Assembly (NCBI RefSeq): GCF_000380965.1
Contig: NZ_KB905577.1
Coordinates: 1-61,849 of the forward strand
Direction of reading: 5' to 3'
DNA length: 61,849 nt
From: Paenibacillus ginsengihumi DSM 21568
Lineage (GTDB): Bacteria; Bacillota; Bacilli; Paenibacillales; NBRC-103111
Shown: positions 33,409 to 41,395 of the stretch, in pieces
Layout of the letters: every line of letters begins with the position of its first letter
Position numbering within the stretch: position 1 is the first letter of the stretch
Position numbers and translations under genes: made by a program
Notes under the pieces: model-generated
Told to the model about the DNA's origin: nothing
What the model saw: only the letters and a program-made list of their open reading frames with translations
Databases searched by the model: none

Positions 33409-33831
33409 TTATCCCCGCTTGGTGAAAATTTGGAACACGGCGCCGAACTTGTCCGTTACTACGCCGTAGCCGGGGCTGAAGTAAACCTCCTGCAGCGGCA
33501 TGTTGACTTGACCGCCTTCCTTCAAAGCATCGAACAGCCGTTTCGCCTGCTCGACGTTCTCTACCGAAATGCAGATGCTGATCAGATTGCCCTGCTGAAG
33601 AGGCTGGCCAGGTTCGCTATCGGCTACGAACAGTTCGGCATCGCCTATTTTCAATACGGAATGGGCGATCCGATCCCTGGCTTCATCCGGGAACGAAAAT
33701 GCGTGATCTTCCGGCGCCTCGCCGAACGTCTGCTTGAAGACGACGACTGCACTTAGTGCATGCTCGTAGAAAGCAATCGCTTCGGCGGCGGTTCCATCCA
33801 GCAAGATAAAAGGGGTAAGCTGCAAACTCAT
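33409..33831 (-). CDS. VOC-family (PhnB-like glyoxalase-fold) protein
   Basis: A 140-residue single-domain protein of the vicinal oxygen chelate superfamily, close to the PhnB/3-demethylubiquinone-methyltransferase-like group. Visible features are LTPFILLDGTAAEAIAFYEH at the N-terminus, HSVLKIGDAELFVAD mid-domain and GYGVVTDKFGAVFQIF at the end. Function is unassigned; members range from metalloenzymes to binding proteins. ATG 33831 has AGGAG 9 nt upstream. It is monocistronic with its own terminator. Confidence 0.85.
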   Translation of the reverse strand: MSLQLTPFILLDGTAAEAIAFYEHALSAVVVFKQTFGEAPEDHAFSFPDEARDRIAHSVLKIGDAELFVADSEPGQPLQQGNLISICISVENVEQAKRLFDALKEGGQVNMPLQEVYFSPGYGVVTDKFGAVFQIFTKRG

Positions 33832-33940
33832 CGTTACCATCTCCTATGGTTTCATTTCCTCGGGTTTATTATCCTCAGGTCCAGTTTCATTATATCGGCT
33901 AATAGCGACAGCTATTGTCATAGATGAATTTTCCAGCAGC

Positions 33941-33970
33941 AAAAAAATCCCCTCATTCAAGAGGAGATTT
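33941..33970 (-). terminator. Terminator of the GIY-YIG gene
   Basis: Minus-strand AATCTCCTC-TTGAAT-GAGGGGATT hairpin followed by seven T residues, 26-55 bp after the GIY-YIG stop codon. Confidence 0.75.
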
Positions 33971-33995
33971 GTGGTCGGGGCGCTTTAGCGGTCTG

Positions 33996-34355
33996 TCAAT
34001 CGCGCGGCGGCCTGTTATAGCCTTTATCGCCGTAAGGCTGCAGCCTGGCAAGCCACGACTTCAACATCTGCTTCAGCTCCCATCGCATATCGGCGACCTT
34101 ATCTGCTTCCTTCTGCTCCAATACTTCGTAGTCGAATGCCCCCGGCCCCAGCTCGTTCCAGTCTTTCTGCAGCTCGCTGTTGACAAACCTGCCCATCTCC
34201 AGCTGAGTGCGAATCGTAAACCATTTGTTTTTCAGGTTCGGATAGCTGTCAATGTAGATTTTGCCGTTCGTCTTATTCTTTACCTGAATGACGCCCATAT
34301 ATGTCTTGATCTGCTTGTACTGCTCCAGCAGCTCCTTGCGCTTGGCCTTGTCCAT
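33996..34355 (-). CDS. GIY-YIG nuclease family protein
   Basis: A 119-residue protein carrying the degenerate GIY-YIG-like start YMGVIQVKNKTNGKIYIDSY and a C-terminal amphipathic region. Small proteins with this N-terminus are common in Bacillota and are grouped with GIY-YIG nucleases, though the canonical tyrosine pair appears only as YMG and YID. A catalytic role is therefore uncertain. Monocistronic, with a strong terminator. Confidence 0.75.
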   Translation of the reverse strand: MDKAKRKELLEQYKQIKTYMGVIQVKNKTNGKIYIDSYPNLKNKWFTIRTQLEMGRFVNSELQKDWNELGPGAFDYEVLEQKEADKVADMRWELKQMLKSWLARLQPYGDKGYNRPPRD

Positions 34356-34481
34356 TGTATCTTTTCACTCCTGTTATCCCCGTGCCAGGTGTCAGTGGCT
34401 TGAGCGGGTTCATCCTTGGCAGAGCGAACAAACAGTCGGGCATAATCGTGCTTTACCGCCTGCCAGGGTAGCCGGATCGAA

Positions 34482-34961
34482 TTAATATCCCATATCCTTT
34501 AAAATGCGCGCCAGCGTGCGCAACCTCTCTCCGATCAGCTCGTCATTATCGCTCAGCGACTGGCTGAACAGCTTGATGTCCTCGTTGATTTTGTCGTTGT
34601 CCGTGCAAACGGCGACGGTCATCGCGTCCCCCTGCAGGCCGACCCGGTCGATCACCGGCGACTTTGGATCATACAGATGTTCGTACCGGTACGCTTCGCG
34701 AAAATGGGCCATCGCCCGGCAGATGAGAATAGACAGATCCAGTACGCGGTGCAGTGGCAGCTCCTCCGATTGCCGGGACCACTTCTCTCCTGTATACCGC
34801 CATACTTTAGCCGAAATATCGACCTTGCCCCGGTCGTTCCACTGGGCCAGCCCCAAGGACAGCCCCTTCGCATCCGTATTTCCTGCGTAACGGCCGTCGA
34901 CCTGCTCGTAATTTTCCGATATGATAACGGGTTTATGCTTTAATGTTGTAGGAATTTTCAT
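34482..34961 (-). CDS. DUF6530-like protein of unknown function
   Basis: A 159-residue protein beginning MKIPTTLKHKPVIISENYE, with KGLSLGLAQWNDRGKVDISA and KWSRQSEELPLHRVLDLSIL. I recall this pattern as the DUF6530 group; no function is known. No signal peptide or membrane segment is seen. It is transcribed alone, 127 bp upstream of the GIY-YIG gene. Confidence 0.7.
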   Translation of the reverse strand: MKIPTTLKHKPVIISENYEQVDGRYAGNTDAKGLSLGLAQWNDRGKVDISAKVWRYTGEKWSRQSEELPLHRVLDLSILICRAMAHFREAYRYEHLYDPKSPVIDRVGLQGDAMTVAVCTDNDKINEDIKLFSQSLSDNDELIGERLRTLARILKDMGY

Positions 34962-35586
34962 CGTCGATATCTCCGTTCTCCATTTACTAAATTACTAATT
35001 TACTAAATGATTATATCTTACTTTTTTGCATTCGTCAACCGCTGTTCCCCTTAGGTGCTATTGCCTCCGCGACCGACGCCGTCATGCAGCGGACCACCGC
35101 GTGCCGGGAGCAGTATGGGGAACCGGAACTCTCTCACTCTCATAGCGAATCGCAGTTTTTTTCGATGCCTGAATTCAGCTCCGCGAAGTCGCCCTGTTTT
35201 CTGCCAGATTTCGCTTTCCTTTGCTTGATTTCACTTGCTTTCGCTCGGGCACGGCTTATCGGATTCCACGGCTCGATTGGTGCAGACGAAATCTGCGCTG
35301 TGTCGCAGCTCATTGTTGTATTTAGTACAACAAAACGGGGCCTGGGGCCAATGTCATTAAGTTAAGCTCAAAGCCATATTCGAACATACTAGGGTATAAG
35401 ATTAGATATTTGCAAAAGTTACTATGGAGAGGTTGATGAATTTGGATAAACACAAGAACCAATTGATCCATCAAAAGTTGGAATATGGGAAAGTGGAAAT
35501 GGGAGAACTAGCTTTTTAGGAAGTTGAGTTCATCACCACAGCTATGAGAAAGATATATTGATTTTGGATAGAAAGTAATTGCCAAT
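34962..35586. other. Intergenic region with one repeat A palindrome
   Basis: About 625 bp without a supported gene. It includes the TGTTGTATTTAGTACAACA palindrome at 35314-35332 followed by AAAACGGGGCCTGGGGCC, similar to the tail of the copy at 61254. A 27-codon frame (35436-35519) has a weak ribosome-binding site and no recognisable product. Confidence 0.5.
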
Positions 35587-35611
35587 AAAAAAGACCGCTC
35601 TGTGAACGGCC
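35587..35611 (-). terminator. Terminator of the Rpn-type gene
   Basis: Short minus-strand hairpin GGCCG/CGGTC followed by six T residues, just after the stop codon of the nuclease gene at 35619. Confidence 0.6.
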
Positions 35612-35618
35612 GCATGTA

Positions 35619-36560
35619 TTAATGGGTTTCTTTGCGCAATTGATTAATCTTATCTAGTGAAAATCCGGTCACTCTGGAAATCAGATCCGGGTCCAACTGC
35701 TCAGCAATCATCTGCTTCACTACTTGTTCTTTGCCTTTTTGTTCTCCTTTACGCTCAATATCATCCAATATCTTTTCCAGGCCCATAAACGCTGCATCTC
35801 CTTTCACGCTTTGGATAAACTGCTGCAAGCTCGGTTCATTTTCCGGCAACTTCTGCAACAGGATATTTGCCATCCACGCCACAAATTTCTGCTGATTGTC
35901 CTCCGGCATTTGCTGAATCGTATTCATCAACTTGCCAAGCCGGTTCAGCAAATGCTCCTGATCTTCCGTCTGGTCAAGAAGAAAGACAGAGCCAATGGTA
36001 TTCGATAATGACAATAATTCTTCTTCTGTATATCGTGCTACATCTATGAGCAAATATTCAAAGTTCAACAATTCCGAATCGAACATCTCTTCGTTGGATA
36101 ACAGCTTGCGAAACTGTCGCTCAGCCGTCCATTTCTCCTTCCCATTATACAGCACAATCGGAATAATAGGAGGTAATTGAAAGGATTTCCGGTTGGATAA
36201 TGCCTCTTCCTCATTCTGTAACCAATACCGCCAAATCTCCACTTGGTAAAGCAACAGCCGATATGGCATTCGAAAATCAACACTGGATTGCATCTCCAGA
36301 AGTAAGTAAAAGACAACATCCTGCCCGTTCAATTTCACCCGATAAACCAAGTCTGCTTCCTGACGCTTGAAGTCCTGAAGGACAAAAGAATGCGGAATTT
36401 CCTGCACATGCTCTTCATCTACCGCTTGCACCCACCCCTTATCGATAAAGGAACGGAGCAATTCCACAAATAATTTTTTACTGGAAAGCAGGAAACGATA
36501 CGACGTGTCATGACGCTGATGTACCGTTTCGGAATTCGTACTTGAGTCCACTGGCGGCAA
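35619..36560 (-). CDS. Rpn/PD-(D/E)XK family nuclease-transposase-like protein
   Basis: A 313-residue protein of the Rpn (recombination-promoting nuclease) / Transposase_31 family. The N-terminus has HDTSYRFLLSSKKLFVELLR and the nuclease core is DLVYRVKLNGQDVVFYLLLEMQS (Asp, then Glu-x-Gln). The next segment MPYRLLLYQVEIWRYW is also typical. The C-terminal tail has an EQLDPDLISRVTGFSLDKI helix found in many members. Several paralogues per genome are common. They cut DNA in vitro and promote RecA-independent recombination. AT-rich relative to its neighbours, suggesting horizontal origin. Confidence 0.85.
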   Translation of the reverse strand: MPPVDSSTNSETVHQRHDTSYRFLLSSKKLFVELLRSFIDKGWVQAVDEEHVQEIPHSFVLQDFKRQEADLVYRVKLNGQDVVFYLLLEMQSSVDFRMPYRLLLYQVEIWRYWLQNEEEALSNRKSFQLPPIIPIVLYNGKEKWTAERQFRKLLSNEEMFDSELLNFEYLLIDVARYTEEELLSLSNTIGSVFLLDQTEDQEHLLNRLGKLMNTIQQMPEDNQQKFVAWMANILLQKLPENEPSLQQFIQSVKGDAAFMGLEKILDDIERKGEQKGKEQVVKQMIAEQLDPDLISRVTGFSLDKINQLRKETH

Positions 36561-36658
36561 CTCCTGTCGTACCTGTCTTAATTATACTTGGTTTCCACGG
36601 CTGGAACAATGAATGAAACCCTTGTGTCAATTCTCCTCTCCCCTCCCCCAGCCAAAAG

Positions 36659-36681
36659 AAAAAAACGCGGTTTCCCGCGGA
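36659..36681 (-). terminator. Terminator of the LLM monooxygenase operon
   Basis: Minus-strand CCGCGG-GAAA-CCGCGT hairpin followed by seven T residues, 45-65 bp after the flavin monooxygenase stop codon. Confidence 0.75.
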
Positions 36682-36724
36682 TTTTCGATACGATAGAGAT
36701 AGCGCCGCAATGCCAACGCTCCGG

Positions 36725-38083
36725 CTAGACGGAGCTGCGCTGCCGGTCCGCGCGGCCCGCGGCGAATACGTTCTCCGGCTGCGGCAGCCCGTAATGCTCC
36801 CGCAGCGTCGTGCCGGAATACTCCGTCCGGAACAAGCCTCTGCGCTTTAGCTCGGGCACGACGAGCTCCAGGAAGTCGTCGAGGCCGCCGGCCGTAAGCT
36901 GCGGCATAATGTTGAAGCCGTCGGCTGCGCCGCTTCGGAACCAATGCTCCATCATGTCGGCGATGTGCTCCGGCGTTCCCGTAACCGTCCGATGCCCCCG
37001 GCCCCCGGCCAGCCTGTGGAGCAGCTGCCTTACCGTAAGCCGCTCCCTCCGGGCAAGCTCCACGATCAGCTCGGTGCGGCTTCGATGCCCCCTGACCTCG
37101 CCGACCGGCAGCGGAGGCAGCGGTTCGTCCAGCTTGCAGCCGGTCAGGTCGAAGCCGACGCGCTGGGACAGCATGATCAGGCTGTATTCCGGATTGAGCA
37201 ACTCGGCCAGCTCTTCTTCCTTCTGTCTGGCCTCTTCCTCCGTACGGCCGATAATCGGGCAGAGTCCCGGCAAGATGAGAATATGCTCCGGACGGCGGCC
37301 CCTTGCCGCAGCTCTTCTCTTCAGGTCGGCGTAAAAGGAGCGCGCTTCCTCGAACGTCTGTTGGGCGGTGAAGATAGCTTCCGCGAATTCGGCGGCAAAC
37401 TCCTTCCCGTTCTCCGAGGAGCCCGCCTGTACGAGCAGAGGCCGGCCTTGCGGGGAACGCGATACGTTGAGCGGCCCTTTGATGGCAAAATGCGGCCCCC
37501 GGTGATTGCATTCGTGAACCTTGTCGCTGTCTGCGTAAATGCCCTTCCCTTTATCGCGGACGAGCGCCCCGTCCTCCCAGCTGTCCCAAAGCTTGATCGC
37601 CGCATCCACAAATTCGCGGGCCCGTTCGTACCTTGCCGCATGCTCGGGAATATGCTCCAGGTTAAAGTTCCTCGCTTCCGCGTCCGTCCCCGACGTAATG
37701 ATATTCCAGCCGGCGCGCCCTCCGCTCAGATGATCCAGAGAAGCGAAGCGTCTGGCCAGATTGAACGGCTCGTTAAAGCTCGTCGAGACCGTCCCGATCA
37801 GCCCGATCCGCTTCGTGACGACAGCGAGCGCCGTCAGCAGCGTCAGCGGCTCGTAGCCGCCGCTTGCGCCGTAACGAACGGCGTCGCGCGAGGTGGAGAG
37901 CCTGTCGGCAAAAAACAGCGAATCCAGCTTGGCGGCCTCCGCTTTGTGCGCCAGCCGCCGGAAGAACGAAAAATCCAGCAGCCCGTTCACGTCCGTATCC
38001 GGATGGCGCCAGGCGGCTTCATGGTGGCCGAACGGCTGGACGAATAAATTCAAATGCATCTGGCGAAGAGCGTTCATGATCAT
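36725..38083 (-). CDS. LLM-class flavin-dependent monooxygenase (NtaA/SnaA/DszA family)
   Basis: A 452-residue luciferase-like FMNH2-dependent monooxygenase. Family features are LNLFVQPFGHHEAAWRHP at the N-terminus, SLFFADRLS, STSFNEPFNLARRFASLDHL, GRAGWNIITS and a substrate-region LLVQAGSSENGKEFAAEFAE. This branch oxidises nitrilotriacetate, dibenzothiophene sulfone or sulfonates. It is the last gene of an operon with a sulfonate-type ABC transporter, so sulfur scavenging is the best guess. AGGAGG precedes ATG 38083 by 4 nt and ATG 38077 by 10 nt; either could be the start. Confidence 0.9.
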   Translation of the reverse strand: MIMNALRQMHLNLFVQPFGHHEAAWRHPDTDVNGLLDFSFFRRLAHKAEAAKLDSLFFADRLSTSRDAVRYGASGGYEPLTLLTALAVVTKRIGLIGTVSTSFNEPFNLARRFASLDHLSGGRAGWNIITSGTDAEARNFNLEHIPEHAARYERAREFVDAAIKLWDSWEDGALVRDKGKGIYADSDKVHECNHRGPHFAIKGPLNVSRSPQGRPLLVQAGSSENGKEFAAEFAEAIFTAQQTFEEARSFYADLKRRAAARGRRPEHILILPGLCPIIGRTEEEARQKEEELAELLNPEYSLIMLSQRVGFDLTGCKLDEPLPPLPVGEVRGHRSRTELIVELARRERLTVRQLLHRLAGGRGHRTVTGTPEHIADMMEHWFRSGAADGFNIMPQLTAGGLDDFLELVVPELKRRGLFRTEYSGTTLREHYGLPQPENVFAAGRADRQRSSV

Positions 38084-38102
38084 TTTCCCTCCTGACTCCG
38101 CG

Positions 38103-38957
38103 TTATCCGCTGTATGTGTCGCGCCATTTCAACAGCGTTTTTTCCAAATAGCGAACGAAAGAGTCGGCCGCCTTCCCTACGATGGCGAAAATGATAATGC
38201 CGACAAAGACGATCGACGTCTGCGTAAATTGTCTGGCATCCATGATGAGGTAGCCGATGCCTTCGCTGGAGCCCATCAGCTCGGCGACGACAAGCCCGAG
38301 CCAGGCGACGCCGAGCGAAAGCCGAAGTCCAAGCAGCACATTGGGCAGTGCGGCCGGAATGACCAGCAGCGTAATCTGCTTCCAGCGGCTGAGCTCCAGA
38401 ATGCGGGCGACGTCGAACAGCTTCGAGTCGGCATTGCGTATGCCGAGAAACGTATTGACATATAGCGGAAAAAACGCCCCTTTGGCAATAAGCAAAAATT
38501 TCGACAGCTCCCCGAAGCCGAACCATAATATGAACAGCGGCGTAATCGCCAGATGCGGCACCATGCGGAACATTTGGACCGTCGGATCGACCGATTGCTC
38601 GAAGCTTCGGAACAAGCCCGACAAGACTCCGAACACTAGCCCCAATCCCCCGCCCAGCGCAAAGCCGACGACGGCCCGATAGACGCTGATATGCATATGT
38701 TCGAACAGCTCGCCGGAAACCGCCAGCTCCCATGCGGCGGAGGCGATGGCGCTGGGGGCGGGCAGCAGCGTCGGGGAGATCAGCCCCAGCATGGCGGCCA
38801 GCTGCCACGCCGCAAGCACCGTAACCGGAAGCGCCGCCCCCCTCCACAGGACCGCCCAGCGTTCCTTCCGGGGCTGCTTCGCTGTCGCTTGAGCTGCCGC
38901 CCGGCTCTCTTCTCCCGGCGCGGGAGAGAGCAGCGGCTTAGTTGTGCTAACGCTCAT
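38103..38957 (-). CDS. ssuC: ABC transporter permease, sulfonate/taurine type (SsuC-like)
   Basis: A 284-residue permease with about six membrane helices. The coupling loop is ARILELSRWKQITLLVIPAA, followed by LGLRLSLGVAWLGLVVAELM, the usual SsuC/TauC motif. The N-terminal 35 residues are a cytoplasmic Ala/Lys-rich tail. It lies 29 bp after the ATPase gene. No solute-binding protein gene is present in the operon, so the importer may use one encoded elsewhere. Confidence 0.9.
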   Translation of the reverse strand: MSVSTTKPLLSPAPGEESRAAAQATAKQPRKERWAVLWRGAALPVTVLAAWQLAAMLGLISPTLLPAPSAIASAAWELAVSGELFEHMHISVYRAVVGFALGGGLGLVFGVLSGLFRSFEQSVDPTVQMFRMVPHLAITPLFILWFGFGELSKFLLIAKGAFFPLYVNTFLGIRNADSKLFDVARILELSRWKQITLLVIPAALPNVLLGLRLSLGVAWLGLVVAELMGSSEGIGYLIMDARQFTQTSIVFVGIIIFAIVGKAADSFVRYLEKTLLKWRDTYSG

Positions 38958-38986
38958 TGCGCGTCACCTCTTTCTTCTCCAATGAT

Positions 38987-39760
38987 TCAGATGCCGGAGC
39001 TGTCCATCAGCTCCAGCTCTTCGACCCGCTCGAATTCCGACAAAACAATCCTGCGCAGCTCCTGGAACGAGCTGCTCGATTTTTTGCGCGGATACGGCAG
39101 ATCGACCGGCACCATGTTGCGAATCGTGCCCGGCCTGGCGTCCATAATGACGACCCGGTTAGCCAGGAACACGGCCTCGTCGATATCGTGCGTAACGAGG
39201 ATCATCGTCGTCTGATTTTGCTGCCAAATGTCAAGCAACACCTCCTGCATATGGCTGCGGGTGAAAGCGTCGAGCGCGCCGAACGGCTCGTCGAGCAGCA
39301 TCACCTTCGGCTTGCGCAGCAGCGCGCGGGCGATCGCCACCCGCTGCGACATGCCGCCTGACAGCTCCCGCGGATACGCCTTCTCGAAGCCCTTCAGCCG
39401 GACGATGGCGATCATCTCGTCCACCTTGCGGCGAACGTCCGGGTCCCGCAAGGGCCAATCGACGGCGATGTTCCTCTCCACGGTAAGCCACGGAAACAGC
39501 CGATGCTCCTGGAAGACGAAGCCTTTGTCGATGCTCGGCTTCGTGACCTGTTCGTTATCCAGCAGCACCTGGCCGTCATGGTCCGTGTCCAGCCCGGCGA
39601 TAATTTTGAGCAAGGTGCTCTTGCCGCAGCCGCTCGGCCCGATGATCGTCACGAACTCGCCGCGCCGCACATTCAGCTTAATGCTGCGCAGCGCCTGCAT
39701 CCTGCCCTGCGGCGTGTCGAACGTTTTGTTCAGATGATCGATCTGCAAAATGGCGTTCAT
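38987..39760 (-). CDS. ssuB: ABC transporter ATP-binding protein, sulfonate/nitrate type (SsuB-like)
   Basis: A 257-residue ATPase. Walker A is [15 protein letters not shown], the Q-loop is [14 protein letters not shown], the signature is [16 protein letters not shown], Walker B is [13 protein letters not shown] and the switch is [16 protein letters not shown], typical of the nitrate/sulfonate/taurine branch. It is the first gene of the ssu-like operon. A structured leader lies immediately upstream. Confidence 0.9.
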   Translation of the reverse strand: MNAILQIDHLNKTFDTPQGRMQALRSIKLNVRRGEFVTIIGPSGCGKSTLLKIIAGLDTDHDGQVLLDNEQVTKPSIDKGFVFQEHRLFPWLTVERNIAVDWPLRDPDVRRKVDEMIAIVRLKGFEKAYPRELSGGMSQRVAIARALLRKPKVMLLDEPFGALDAFTRSHMQEVLLDIWQQNQTTMILVTHDIDEAVFLANRVVIMDARPGTIRNMVPVDLPYPRKKSSSSFQELRRIVLSEFERVEELELMDSSGI

Positions 39761-39785
39761 GGTACTTCATCTCCTTTCATGGACT

Positions 39786-39885
39786 GTAAAAGAAAAGAGA
39801 CTTTTCGTCGCCGACGCGTAAGGTCGGTCAAGAAAAGTCTCCGGTTATCCGGTGGACAAATGCCACTTATAATTCCTATTGGTTT
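39786..39885 (-). promoter_or_regulatory. Leader hairpin and possible CymR-type site before the ssu-like operon
   Basis: A 9-bp stem AGACTTTTC/GAAAAGTCT (39798-39806, 39832-39840) encloses a second hairpin CCGAC/GTCGG and is followed on the minus strand by a U-rich CTTTTCTTTT, about 40 nt before the gene: a terminator or attenuator shape. At 39867-39882 TATAATTCCTATTGG resembles, from memory, CymR-type cysteine-regulon sites. The CymR part is weak. Confidence 0.4.
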
Positions 39886-40073
39886 TATCGGATATATTGC
39901 TGAAAGTATATGTCAACTCCGGTGATGGTGTCAACCGGTTTTTCCGTTTTGCCCAAAATGATTTTAAGTGCCGTAAGCCTCGCAGCCGGCTGCTCGGCCC
40001 AGGCCATGCATCGCAACAGCGAAGACGGGTCTGCCGCTCTTTCGCAGCAAACCCGCCGTCCTGCTCACGCCGT

Positions 40074-40543
40074 CTATTCTCTCCCGTACAGCTGGCCGCA
40101 GGCCGCCTGGATGTCCGACCCGAACTGGGTGCGGACGGTGACGCGGATTCCTCGGCGGTCAAATTCCGCTTCAGGCCAATCGTGCCCGTCGCGCAGAAGC
40201 GGCACCCGAAGCCGCAGCCGCACTGGGTGGAGACGCAGTACGACGCCCACCCGCCGCGGTAGCTCAAGCGAACGGCTTCCACGCGCTCGCCGTCCGCAGC
40301 GGCAAACAGCACCTTGCTGACCTGCCGCGACGCTTTTTCCAATACCGGCGTTACGCTGCAGACGCGGCGGCCAAGCGTCTCGATCAAGGCTTCGCGCACG
40401 GCCATGGGCAGCATCGTCATGCGCTCGAACTCGGAGATGCGATGCTTGAAGATCGCCTCCGCGATTTGTCGGTAACGGTATGCAGGCTGATTCATGTCCG
40501 CCAGCAGGCGGCGGATCGTTATATATTTCGATGTTGGTTTCAT
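40074..40543 (-). pseudogene. cfr-like 23S rRNA A2503 methyltransferase gene with large internal deletion
   Basis: Residues 1-130 match the Cfr/RlmN radical-SAM family, closer to Cfr than to RlmN by recall: SKYITIRRLLADMNQPAYR, IAEAIFKHRISEFERM, then CVSTQCGCGFGCRFCATG with the CxxxCxxC cluster motif and LKRNLTAEE. At about 40146-40151 the sequence jumps, in another frame, to the family's extreme C-terminus RTQFGSDIQAACGQLYG and stop TAG at 40076-40074. About 190 codons, including the methyl-transfer residues, are missing. The start at 40543 has AAAGGAG 5 nt upstream. Inactive as written. Confidence 0.75.
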
Positions 40544-40553
40544 GGATTCTCCT

Positions 40554-40688
40554 TTAAGCCGGAGAACCGCGCTGCAAGCGCCGGCGCCCGAAGCGCGTGC
40601 ATTCACCAACTATGTCCGATAGCACGTAAGTCGCTTGCCGGGCGAATCCTCCGCTGATGCCCGGATTCGCCCGGATCGCTACGTGCAT
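40554..40688 (-). CDS. Possible upstream ORF in the leader of the cfr-like gene (44 codons)
   Basis: An open frame starts at ATG 40688 (MHVAIRANPGISGGFARQ) and stops at 40554, 10 nt before the cfr-like start. It runs straight through a hairpin whose stem CCGGGCGAATCC/GGATTCGCCCGG is perfect over 12 bp, with outer arms GCACGTA/TACGTGC. The ribosome-binding site is weak. Such a frame over a stem just before a ribosome-modifying enzyme gene could be a leader peptide. Not demonstrated. Confidence 0.3.
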   Translation of the reverse strand: MHVAIRANPGISGGFARQATYVLSDIVGECTRFGRRRLQRGSPA

Positions 40689-40804
40689 CGATCGATAGAT
40701 GGGTAAAGCTCCGGCAGTCTTTTCGTATGGGATTGAACCGTATCTGTGACGATGGACCGGTTCACTTGATCATCTACAGCAATCGCATTCGTGTCTAGCA
40801 GCAT
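40679..40804 (-). CDS. Possible 41-residue leader peptide upstream of the cfr-like gene
   Basis: The frame runs from ATG 40804 (MLLDTNAIAVDDQVNRSIV) to TAG at 40679, with AGGAGG 10 nt upstream, a strong ribosome-binding site. It overlaps the start of the next upstream frame at 40688. No family is recognised. The good translation signal and the position before a structured leader make it a candidate regulatory peptide; it could also be a decayed gene start. Confidence 0.35.
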   Translation of the reverse strand: MLLDTNAIAVDDQVNRSIVTDTVQSHTKRLPELYPSIDRCT

Positions 40805-40889
40805 CGTTTTTCATCCTCCTGGAATGGTATGATTTAAGCTTGAACCGCCGTATGCGGCGATTCCGAACAAGCGTCAAAGCTGAACGGCC

Positions 40890-41117
40890 CTAGGCCGCGA
40901 TCTTCCTGCAAAATTCGCGGTCATGCTCCGCATTAGGCATCGCCTGCGCTTGCTCCGGCAGCAGCTCCTCGATCTGCATGCGGGATATGACATCAATGAA
41001 ATGAAGCGGTTCGACCCGTCGTCCCATCGCCGTGTTCCAGGCCCGCAGGCAATTGAACCGCGCCCTAATGCATAGGCGTACAGCAAGCTGGCCCCTTGAA
41101 CCATGAATGAGCGACAA
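40890..41117 (-). CDS. Unrecognised 75-residue frame
   Basis: Starts at TTG 41117 with AGGAGG 7 nt upstream and ends at 40890. Its C-terminal part (PLHFIDVISRMQIEELLPEQ) looks protein-like, but no family was recognised. It follows the aminoglycoside-kinase-like fragment and may be the remainder of a frameshifted or fused gene. Confidence 0.3.
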   Translation of the reverse strand: MSLIHGSRGQLAVRLCIRARFNCLRAWNTAMGRRVEPLHFIDVISRMQIEELLPEQAQAMPNAEHDREFCRKIAA

Positions 41118-41169
41118 GGCAGATCCTCCTTCCGGGTACATTTACCATACCCGCTTCACTTCTTGCAAT

Positions 41170-41390
41170 CCCATCTTTAAAGGTCGCGTCGAAAACGCGG
41201 CAAAACCGCCTGCCGTCATCTTCGCGCAAAGCGTTCCATTCGCAGATCAGCGCTTGGGAACCCGGCTTGCCGATCTTGAGCACCGCGCTGCCAAAACACG
41301 CAGACTCGCACGTCAGCACCAGGTTCGCCGAGAAGGAAGGAATGAGCCGACAGGAGGCCAGATGCCAGCGATCGGCATAATGGGCGATAT
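41170..41390 (-). pseudogene. Fragment resembling an aminoglycoside/hydroxyurea kinase
   Basis: In one minus-strand frame, downstream of the phnE stop, lies HYADRWHLASCRLIPSFSAN, then GSAVLKIGKPGSQALICEWN and ALREDDGRRFCRVFDA. The VLKIG-P-x5-E-x-ALR-x-x-DGRR pattern is that of the N-lobe of APH(6)-type kinases (PF04655). The C-lobe with the catalytic HGD motif is absent. No good start is seen. It is best read as a decayed gene; the family call is moderate. Confidence 0.45.
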
Positions 41391-41395
41391 TTTTC

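Noticed and set aside
35436..35519. 27-codon frame MNLDKHKNQLIHQKLEYG...
   Set aside because: Has a start region GGAGAGGTTG but is very short, has no known relative by recall and lies in AT-rich intergenic sequence; possible gene remnant only.
39786..39885. SAM (S-box) or T-box riboswitch before the ssu-like operon
   Set aside because: The conserved S-box core and T-box sequence are absent; only a simple nested hairpin is seen.
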